From the IMG/VR virus record IMGVR_UViG_3300047554_000048, positions 1 to 23,509 of that record: a stretch of DNA of 23,509 bases; one strand, given 5' to 3'. The position numbers and the translations under genes are program-made. Position 1 is the stretch's first letter; each line of letters begins with the position of its first letter. Shown piece by piece: positions 17,801 through 23,509 of this stretch. This DNA comes from a virus. The notes beneath the pieces were generated by a model that ran no database searches, was not told the origin of the DNA, and worked only from the letters and a program-made list of their open reading frames with translations.

Positions 17801-20752
17801 ATGGCAATTTCTGATGCACTTGCTTGGCGGTTAAACAATGGTGGTACTGCTGATGACCTTTACAACGACATTCGTACATTCTTAGCGTCTAGTCCTGATG
17901 CTGCTGCTACTCAGGAAGCAATGCGTCAATATGGCATCTCTGGTGAGGATGTAGCTGCTGCAACTGGTGGTAAGTCAGGTGGTATTCTTGGTGGTAACAT
18001 CATGGCAGGTGCTAGTTGGAACAGTACCAATACAGCATTGCAAAACGCTTTAACCGAGGCTACTGGACAGCAAACAGCTAACTATGCTGTAGGTGGTTCT
18101 ACTACTGCTGACACTCTTAACCAACTTAATACATTCTTGGCAGGTGGTGGTCAGTTTGACCCTAATGCTACTGTTTACTTGCAAGCTGGTGGTGTTGACT
18201 TTATTACTGGTGTAGATAAAGGTGTTGTTAAAGACAATCTAAACCAGATCGTTAAGACTTTGGGTGACCAAGGTGTTAATGTTGTCTTGACTGGATCACC
18301 TTATGCTAAGTCTATTGATGATGTTATCAACAACAACTTTGATCCTAAAGTTGACCAGATTTTTAATGATGTTGCCAAAGCTAACTCTAATGTTGCTCTA
18401 GTTGGAACACAAGGCGAGATCCTCCAGAATAAAGCTTTATTAGTAGATGCCTTGCATACCAATGCTGAAGGCACAGCTATCTACAATCAGTCAGTTATTG
18501 ATGCTTTGTCTCAGTTTAAGAATGAAGTTCCATCTAGTACGCCACAAGCAATTGCTCAAGTACAGAAGACAAATACTGTAGATACAACTCCCCCAGTTAT
18601 TGTTCAGGCTGCTTCTAATCCCGTGGTTGCTCAGACATTGGCAACTACAGTTGCCACAACTCCTAGAGCAATTCCTACTGCTCGTGGTACTGTCATTGAA
18701 GGTGATGACATTGAAGAACAAATTGCTGGTGTTCCTCAAGTTGTTTATGAAACACGAGTAGACCCAAATAATAAAGCCAATTGGGAAACATACAATCCTA
18801 AGACTGGCGAAATTATTGACTCAGGTACATTTGCAGGTGGCGGTGACCAAGGCTTGTTAAGGGCTGCTGCACCTGTTATTGGTTTGGCTGCTTCTACAGT
18901 TGGTCTACCATTTATTACAAATTTGCTGAGTGGTGCAACAGGTCTGACAGGATCAGCTTTGTCTGGTGCTACAGGCGCAACCATTGGTGCTGGCACACAA
19001 GCTGTAACAGGTGGTAGCGCAGAGGATATTGCACGAGCAGCATTGCTTGGTGGTGGTGGCGCATTTTTAGGTAGTGAAGTAAATAATTATCTTAAATACC
19101 AAGATGTTCCTGTTGACTTTAATAACATGACGCAAGATCAGATTACTGATGCGCTTGATATTAACTTTAGGAATGACCTTGCTCGTGCAGGTTTGACAGA
19201 TGCTCAAATCAAAGGCTTTATTGCAAATCCTGCAAGTGTTTACGATGCAGCACAAGCAGTAACTACACCATCTGCTGTTTCTACACCAGTTACAGATAGT
19301 GGTACTGTTGCTATTACTGCGCCAACTACACCAACTTACAACACATTAAATACTGTTACAGGATTATTAACTCCTCCTACTGTTACTGTTGCTGCCCCTA
19401 AAGCTACGCAACAAGTTGACCAAGCAGTATTAGACCTAGTAAACAGCCAGTTAGCTACTAATGTTGCTACACCAGCAAATGTTCAAGTTACTGCACAAAA
19501 GCCAGTAACTAACCAAGACATTGTTAACTCAATTGTCGCTAGTTTGCCAACAACTACACCAACAACTACTCCTGTTGCACAACAAACGATTACTGCGCAA
19601 AAACCAGTCACAACACAAGACATTGTTAACGCTATTGTTGCTTCTACACCTGCTGTCACTACGCCTGTTACAACCCCTGTTACAACGCCAACTCAAACAA
19701 TTACTGCTCAGAAGCCAGTAACTGTACAAGAGGTAGTTAATGCAATTACAGCTACTTTACCTACAGTAACTCCTACTCAGGCTGCTACGATTGCTGAACA
19801 AGTGGTCACAAGCAATAGACCAGTAACCACTCAAGAAGTAGTAAACGCTATCACAGCGACATTACCAGCAGTTGTCACACCAACAGTAACAACTCCAACT
19901 GTTGCTGAGCAAGTGGTAACAGCGCAAAAACCTGTAACTACACAAGAAGTAGTTAATGCAATTACAGCTACTTTGCCTAATGTTACAAGCACACAAGCAC
20001 AGAACATTGCTCAACAAGTAATTACAAGTAATAAGCCTGTTACAACTCAAGAAGTAATTAACGCTATTACTGCTACATTGCCAACAACTACTGCTGTAAC
20101 AACATCTACTGTGCCAACACAGACTATTACAGCGCAAAAGCCAATTACAACCCAAGATGTTGTTAATGCCATTGTTGCTACAGTACCAACAACACCTACT
20201 ACAGTTCCAACTACAACTATTACTGCTCAGAAGCCATCTAGCATTACAGACGCTATTACGGCTGCAACTATTCCGTTGATTCAACCAAGTACACCATTAA
20301 CAGTTCCACAAGTAACTGCACAAACAACCACACCAACAGTTGACCCATTAAGGGCTGCTCAATTGGCTGTAACTACTGCTGGTCTGCTTAGTGCGGGTTC
20401 GGCTGCTTCTTCTGGTTCTGGTAGTACTCAATATCCAATTGTTCCTGTGCCTGAAAGTTGGGCAACTCCTCCAAAACCAAGTGTTGCGGCATATACGCCA
20501 TTAGCACCAATTGATTTTGGTAATCGTAATCTACTGATTGGCACTCAATGGGAGAAGTTTCTTAATCCTAACTATGGCAAAGTGCCAGAGCCTGTACAGT
20601 ACAACCAACCATCAAACTTGAGTTATAACGATTTGATGGGGATTTTGGGTAGCAAACAGGGTATGCCTCCTGCAAGCAGTTTGTCTATCAACGATATTAT
20701 TTCTGGAATACAAAACCAATATGGACAAGCACCTCGCAGCACAATGGGCTAA
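17801..20752 (+). CDS. Large virion-region protein: SGNH hydrolase-like domain plus Thr/Pro repeat region
   Basis: 983 residues, two bases after the portal stop. Residues ~1-60 form a small helical module (ALAWRLNNGGTADDLYNDIR). Residues ~60-235 have SGNH/GDSL-hydrolase architecture: GGNIMAGASW (Ser72), YAVGGST (Gly98-99), VYLQAGGVDFITG (Val132 where Asn is usual), VVLTGSPY, and DALHTNAEG (Asp216, His219). Residues ~350-430 are hydrophobic and Gly/Ala-rich, possibly membrane-interacting. Residues 561-826 hold about eight degenerate repeats with the core TAQKPVTTQ(D/E)(V/I)VNAI. The C-terminus (~880-983) is Pro/Tyr/Asn-rich. Position between portal and scaffold favours a structural or ejected protein; cell-surface deacylation is an alternative. 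Catalysis is uncertain. Confidence 0.7.
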   Translation: MAISDALAWRLNNGGTADDLYNDIRTFLASSPDAAATQEAMRQYGISGEDVAAATGGKSGGILGGNIMAGASWNSTNTALQNALTEATGQQTANYAVGGSTTADTLNQLNTFLAGGGQFDPNATVYLQAGGVDFITGVDKGVVKDNLNQIVKTLGDQGVNVVLTGSPYAKSIDDVINNNFDPKVDQIFNDVAKANSNVALVGTQGEILQNKALLVDALHTNAEGTAIYNQSVIDALSQFKNEVPSSTPQAIAQVQKTNTVDTTPPVIVQAASNPVVAQTLATTVATTPRAIPTARGTVIEGDDIEEQIAGVPQVVYETRVDPNNKANWETYNPKTGEIIDSGTFAGGGDQGLLRAAAPVIGLAASTVGLPFITNLLSGATGLTGSALSGATGATIGAGTQAVTGGSAEDIARAALLGGGGAFLGSEVNNYLKYQDVPVDFNNMTQDQITDALDINFRNDLARAGLTDAQIKGFIANPASVYDAAQAVTTPSAVSTPVTDSGTVAITAPTTPTYNTLNTVTGLLTPPTVTVAAPKATQQVDQAVLDLVNSQLATNVATPANVQVTAQKPVTNQDIVNSIVASLPTTTPTTTPVAQQTITAQKPVTTQDIVNAIVASTPAVTTPVTTPVTTPTQTITAQKPVTVQEVVNAITATLPTVTPTQAATIAEQVVTSNRPVTTQEVVNAITATLPAVVTPTVTTPTVAEQVVTAQKPVTTQEVVNAITATLPNVTSTQAQNIAQQVITSNKPVTTQEVINAITATLPTTTAVTTSTVPTQTITAQKPITTQDVVNAIVATVPTTPTTVPTTTITAQKPSSITDAITAATIPLIQPSTPLTVPQVTAQTTTPTVDPLRAAQLAVTTAGLLSAGSAASSGSGSTQYPIVPVPESWATPPKPSVAAYTPLAPIDFGNRNLLIGTQWEKFLNPNYGKVPEPVQYNQPSNLSYNDLMGILGSKQGMPPASSLSINDIISGIQNQYGQAPRSTMG
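19481..20275 (+). repeat. Degenerate tandem repeats (about 8 units, 31-38 codons each) in the 983-residue protein
   Basis: Unit starts, judged by the Q-x-x-T-(A/S) block, are at 19481, 19580, 19694, 19799, 19910, 20015, 20120 and 20213, with spacings of 99, 114, 105, 111, 105, 105 and 93 bases, all multiples of three. The core is TAQKPVTTQ(E/D)VVNAI(T/V)ATLP; units 4 and 6 carry TSNRP/TSNKP instead, and the last is the most diverged (TAQKPSSITDAI). Thr/Pro-rich linkers of variable length separate the cores. Confidence 0.88.
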
Positions 20753-20960
20753 AAACCTATTAAATGATGACTTTTTCAAAGAAGTCATAGATAATTTGAA
20801 AAAAGAGCAGATTAGTGTAATAATTAACACAAGTGCGGAAGAATCTGATAGGCGTGAAGACGCTTATAGGCACATCAAGACATTGGAACTGATTACAGGA
20901 CACCTAGAAGGTTTAGCCTCGGAAACTGTGATTAGAGAGAAGAAATGGAAAATTCTATAG
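20721..20960 (+). CDS. 79-residue helical protein between structural genes
   Basis: Starts inside the end of the 983-residue gene (32-base overlap). It reads MDKHLAAQWAKNLLNDDFFK, EVIDNLKKEQISVIINT, EESDRREDAYRHIKTLELIT. The WAKNLLND...F...L...Q...I pattern and the later R-E-x-A-Y are common to small proteins beside portal and scaffold genes of podovirus-like phages. All-helical and charged; probably an assembly or accessory protein. No enzymatic motif. A 52-base gap without a recognised site follows. Confidence 0.65.
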   Translation: MDKHLAAQWAKNLLNDDFFKEVIDNLKKEQISVIINTSAEESDRREDAYRHIKTLELITGHLEGLASETVIREKKWKIL

Positions 20961-21012
20961 TCTAACGACTATCCTCCGTCCAGAAGGTTTCTGGCGATTT
21001 TTGAGATGACAC

Positions 21013-21945
21013 ATGGAAAACACCAACCCACAAGGGAGTGAAAACCTAAATGTAAACCAAGCTGCTTCAGCATTTGAAGGCATGATGGGTGATTCCGAGG
21101 AAGCTGACAACAGCCAATCCGAAGGTCAACCAGAGTACCAACAAGAGGCTGATGAAGTTGAGTATTCTGAGGAGGAATCCGAGGAAGAACAGCCCAAGCC
21201 TAGATATAAAGTCAAGGCTGCTGGTGAGGAAGTTGAGGTAGAACTCGATGAACTTATCAAGGGTTATCAGCAAGGTACGGATTACACTAAAAAGTCTCAG
21301 GCTCTAGCTGAGCAACGTAAGGCAATTGAAGCCGAGCGTAATCATTTAGAGTATGTGAAACAAGAGCGACAGGCATATGCCCAGAAGTTGCAAGCGTTGG
21401 ATAGCTTCCTTACGCAGCAAAATCGGGGTGTGGACTTAGATGTTCTAAAGGAAACAGACCCTATCGGTTATGCGGTAGCGGTAGCTGAACAGAATCAGCG
21501 TGAGAAGCAGTTAGCAGTAGTCAGGCAAGAACAGCAACGCATTGCACAACAGCAACAAGCCGAGCAACAAGCCTCTTTGCAAAACCACTTACGTCAAGAA
21601 TCTGAAAAGCTAGTTAGTCTGATTCCTGAGTTGGCGACACCACAGGGTGATGCGGTTCGGAAACAAATCCGTGACTATGCGAAGTCTGTTGGTTGGACTG
21701 ACCAAGAACTCAGTTCTGTATATGACAGTCGTGCTGTGGTTTCTTTGTATAAAGCAATGAAGTATGAGCAACTTCAAAAGAGTAAGCCTGAAGTAACCAA
21801 GAAACTTCAAGCTGCCCCTAAGATGATGCGTTCTGGAACTTCTGCGCCTCCTGCAAGGAATTCACAAGATAAACAGGTAATGCAAAGGTTGCGTGAGACT
21901 GGTAAAGTCACAGACGCTGCCAAAGCATTTGAACGATTCTTTTAA
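21013..21945 (+). CDS. Capsid scaffolding protein
   Basis: 310 residues directly before the major capsid gene. The N-terminal ~60 residues are strongly acidic and disordered (EEADNSQSEGQPEYQQEADE), followed by YKVKAAGEEVEVELDELIKG, long Gln/Glu/Ala-rich coiled-coil stretches (~100-200, e.g. EQQRIAQQQQ-like), and a basic C-terminal region (ending RETGKVTDAAKAFERFF) that would contact the coat protein. This combination, together with its position, is typical of scaffolds that shape the procapsid and leave before DNA fills it. Confidence 0.87.
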   Translation: MENTNPQGSENLNVNQAASAFEGMMGDSEEADNSQSEGQPEYQQEADEVEYSEEESEEEQPKPRYKVKAAGEEVEVELDELIKGYQQGTDYTKKSQALAEQRKAIEAERNHLEYVKQERQAYAQKLQALDSFLTQQNRGVDLDVLKETDPIGYAVAVAEQNQREKQLAVVRQEQQRIAQQQQAEQQASLQNHLRQESEKLVSLIPELATPQGDAVRKQIRDYAKSVGWTDQELSSVYDSRAVVSLYKAMKYEQLQKSKPEVTKKLQAAPKMMRSGTSAPPARNSQDKQVMQRLRETGKVTDAAKAFERFF

Positions 21946-21960
21946 TTTTGGAGTTTTAAA

Positions 21961-22911
21961 ATGGCTACATATCAAACGTATACCGCTATTGGTCAGCGTG
22001 AAGACCTTTCGGATGTTATCTATAACATCAGCCCCACAGACACACCTTTCATGTCTTCCATTGGCAAGACAAAGGCTACTGCTGTGTATCACGAGTGGCA
22101 GACTGACAGCTTGGCTGCTGCTTCTTTGTCAAACTACGCAGTTGAGGGTGCAACAGCATCTGACGCTACTATGTCTCCAACAACTCGTGTTGGTAACCGC
22201 ACTCAGATTGCACAGAAAACTATCAAGATTTCTGGCACTTTGCAGAGCGTAGATAAGGCAGGCCGTAAATCTGAGAAAGCCTATCAACTGGCTAAAGCAT
22301 CGGCCGAGATTAAGCGTGACATGGAAACATCTTTGTTGAGCAACCAAGTTGCCTCCAATGGTGATTCTTCTACTGCTCGTAAATTGGGTGGTCTGCAAGC
22401 ATGGTTGAACAGCAACTATGATGGTGGTACTTCTGGTGTTGCTGGTGACTTGGGTACTACTGCTCGTACCAACGGCACAAACCGCACTTTCACAGAAGAC
22501 ATTTTGAAGACTGTCGTTAAAGAAGTTTACGCTTCTGGTGGCAATCCCAAAGTGTTGATGGTCAACCCTGCACACAAGCAATTGGTGTCAGCTTTTGCTG
22601 GTATCGCTGCACAGCGTTTCATGGCTCCATCTAACAGCCCCACAACAATCGTGGCCGCGGCCGATGTTTATATGAGCGATTTCGGTACAATTTCTGTTGT
22701 TCCCAACCGCTTTATGACTTCTACCAATAGCTGCGATGACACAGCGTTTATCGTTGACCCAGACATGGCTGCTGTAGCTTACCTGCGTCCCTTCCAGACC
22801 AACGAGTTGGCTGTGACTGGTGACAATGAGTCTACACAGTTGTTGGCTGAGTACACCTTGGAAGTTAAAAACCAAGCTGCACACGGCATTTTGGCTGACT
22901 TGACACCTTAA
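21961..22911 (+). CDS. Major capsid protein, SU10-like (DUF5309 family)
   Basis: 316 residues with GGAG upstream. It opens MATYQTYTAIGQREDLSDVI, YNISPTDTPFMSSIGKTKAT, then VYHEWQTDSLAAASLSNYAV, the conserved start of SU10_MCP/DUF5309 HK97-fold coat proteins. Later blocks include NRTQIAQKTIKISGT, DMETSLLSN, LGGLQAWL, VLMVNPAHKQLVSAFAG, and the end PFQTNELAVTGDNESTQLLA. It forms the icosahedral shell. The block uses C- and G-ending codons more than its neighbours, as often seen for highly expressed coat genes. A strong terminator follows, probably trimming the transcript. Confidence 0.94.
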   Translation: MATYQTYTAIGQREDLSDVIYNISPTDTPFMSSIGKTKATAVYHEWQTDSLAAASLSNYAVEGATASDATMSPTTRVGNRTQIAQKTIKISGTLQSVDKAGRKSEKAYQLAKASAEIKRDMETSLLSNQVASNGDSSTARKLGGLQAWLNSNYDGGTSGVAGDLGTTARTNGTNRTFTEDILKTVVKEVYASGGNPKVLMVNPAHKQLVSAFAGIAAQRFMAPSNSPTTIVAAADVYMSDFGTISVVPNRFMTSTNSCDDTAFIVDPDMAAVAYLRPFQTNELAVTGDNESTQLLAEYTLEVKNQAAHGILADLTP

Positions 22912-22926
22912 TCTAAGGTGACCTAA

Positions 22927-22965
22927 AAAATGCCTCAGACTAACCCTCTGGGGCATTTTCTTTTC
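22927..22965 (+). terminator. Strong intrinsic terminator after the major capsid gene
   Basis: A 13-bp stem pairs 22927-22939 (AAAATGCCTCAGA) with 22947-22959 (TCTGGGGCATTTT), with one G-T wobble and a 7-base loop, followed by a T-rich run to about 22965. The A-run before the stem would make it work on both strands. It likely limits read-through from the coat gene into the neck genes. Confidence 0.9.
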
Positions 22966-22974
22966 TAGTCAAAC

Positions 22975-22983
22975 TGATAGAAT
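22975..22983 (+). promoter_or_regulatory. Extended -10 promoter directly before the 22990 start codon
   Basis: TGA TAGAAT forms an extended -10 box, five of six matches to TATAAT. It lies just after the terminator and six bases before the ATG at 22990, the same spacing as at cro. No clear -35. It would restart transcription for the neck genes, with a start site at or beside the ATG. Confidence 0.5.
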
Positions 22984-22989
22984 TGCGCT

Positions 22990-23295
22990 ATGACAAACAT
23001 TAGAGAAACTGCTGTTCATGCTGATGGTGAGGGTGGAATTGTTATCCAAACTCGTCAAGATGTATCTGCCATTATTGAGCAGAATAAAAAGGAATATAAC
23101 TCCTTTGATGAACGAGCAAGATGGTCTGACAATTTGTTTGGCAACAAGGTTGCGTCTATTCCTTTGACTGTGATCGATGACCTTAACAAACAAGGCATCA
23201 TGCGTGGTTATGCTGTTTTGGATGACAAGCGTTTTGCTGCTTTTCTGAATGACCCAATGAATCGTGCATGGCGCACTAGAACAGGAGTTGTATGA
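22990..23295 (+). CDS. Conserved head/neck-region protein of unknown function
   Basis: 101 residues. It reads MTNIRETAVHADGEGGIVIQ, TRQDVSAIIEQNKKEYNSFD, then ASIPLTVIDDLNKQGIMRGY and DKRFAAFLNDPMNRAWRTRT. The late I-P-L...D-L-N-K-x-G...D-D-x-x-F-x-x-x-L-N-D-P-x-N-R-x-(F/W)-R-T pattern recurs in proteins found behind the coat gene of podovirus-like phages. It may help the neck or be a minor virion protein. The lack of a normal ribosome site and the -10 box next to the ATG suggest a leaderless message. Ends in ATGA with the next gene. Confidence 0.7.
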   Translation: MTNIRETAVHADGEGGIVIQTRQDVSAIIEQNKKEYNSFDERARWSDNLFGNKVASIPLTVIDDLNKQGIMRGYAVLDDKRFAAFLNDPMNRAWRTRTGVV

Positions 23296-23509
23296 GTTTT
23301 ACTACCTATGCTGAACTACAAACAACTATCGCAGGGTATTTGGCTCGTTCAGACCTGACCACACAGATTCCAGACTTTATTCGTTTGGCAGAGATTCGCT
23401 TGCGTAGAGACTTGCGTATTCGCCAGATGTTGAATTCAACTACGCTGACCTGCACTTCAGGTACAGCAACAGTCAGTATCCCTTCTGACTTCTTGGAAGT
23501 AAAAGATTT
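23292..23509 (+). CDS. Neck/tail adaptor protein, N-terminal part (gp4/SU10 adaptor-like; cut by window end)
   Basis: 72 complete codons are visible before the window ends. The sequence opens MSFTTYAELQTTIAGYLARS, then TTQIPDFIRLAEIRLRRDLR, followed by beta strands (TTLTCTSGTATVSIPSDFLE). The helix pair I-P-D-F-I-x-L-A-E-x-R-(L/I)-x-R-D-L-R is the signature of phage adaptor proteins that sit beneath the portal and start the tail (P22 gp4/SU10 adaptor type). The order coat, small protein, adaptor fits. Shares ATGA with the previous gene. Confidence 0.85.
   Translation, partial: MSFTTYAELQTTIAGYLARSDLTTQIPDFIRLAEIRLRRDLRIRQMLNSTTLTCTSGTATVSIPSDFLEVKD

Noticed and set aside
19529-20284. Long open frames in other reading frames across the repeat region
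   Set aside because: They follow from the biased Thr/Pro/Val codons; their products are Ser/Cys/Asn- or Leu-rich low-complexity sequence without start signals.
21067-22581. Minus-strand open frames within the scaffold and coat genes
   Set aside because: Recognised coding genes lie on the plus strand; the antisense products show no domain.
1-23509. tRNA genes, CRISPR arrays, insertion sequences and attachment sites
   Set aside because: No cloverleaf-like segment, regular repeat-spacer array, transposase or att-like duplication was seen when reading both strands; a tRNA scan was not possible.

Overview
The window is a stretch of a tailed double-stranded DNA bacteriophage genome, or a prophage with no visible integration genes. 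It is almost fully coding, and most neighbouring genes overlap by four bases (ATGA stop/start). No rRNA, tRNA, integrase, CI-type repressor, DNA polymerase, helicase or CRISPR array was seen. The portal, scaffold, SU10-type capsid and neck adaptor order suggests a podovirus-like or related lineage. Several accessory proteins (10071-10568, 10872-11330, 8471-8803, 11323-11580) resemble families I associate with phages of freshwater Burkholderiales. That host guess is inference from memory.

Layout. (1) 1-3579, plus strand: the end of a tail fibre-like protein, a tail fibre assembly chaperone, then a lysis region. The lysis region holds a holin, a run of tiny membrane or coiled-coil proteins, a lipoprotein, an Rz/Rz1 spanin pair with Rz1 embedded in Rz, and a GH19 endolysin. 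(2) 5818-3571, minus strand: an early/recombination operon with four small proteins, a DUF1071 annealing protein, a small protein with an SSB-like acidic tail, a winged-helix protein and a MazG-like pyrophosphohydrolase. (3) 5820-5945: a divergent control region with two operator-promoters, and a Cro-like repressor starting at 5943. (4) 5943-11580, plus strand: early/middle genes, including a replication protein, RusA, glutaredoxin, an HNH/AP2 endonuclease, a mosaic of small proteins and a Ref-like HNH nuclease, ending at a strong intrinsic terminator. A third copy of the operator-promoter drives the part from 8893. (5) 11677-23509, plus strand: a cysteine-rich protein, four tiny lysine-rich proteins, a zincin/LPD23-like protein, small and large terminase, portal, a 983-residue SGNH-plus-repeats protein, scaffold, major capsid protein, a terminator with a new promoter, and the first neck genes.

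How it works together. Three sites share a 17-bp inverted repeat placed exactly 5 bases before a TATACT-like -10 box. They sit before the recombination operon, before cro, and before the 8893 operon, so one small repressor probably controls all three units. Recombination would use the DUF1071 annealing protein with RusA and the Ref-like nuclease. Packaging and head genes follow in the usual order.

The most unusual points are the repeated operator-promoter-leader module; two start codons placed where the transcript should begin (5943 and 22990); a virion-region protein combining an altered SGNH hydrolase with about eight degenerate 31-38 residue repeats; a metallopeptidase-like gene beside the terminase; and a long out-of-frame overlap at 10872-10999.
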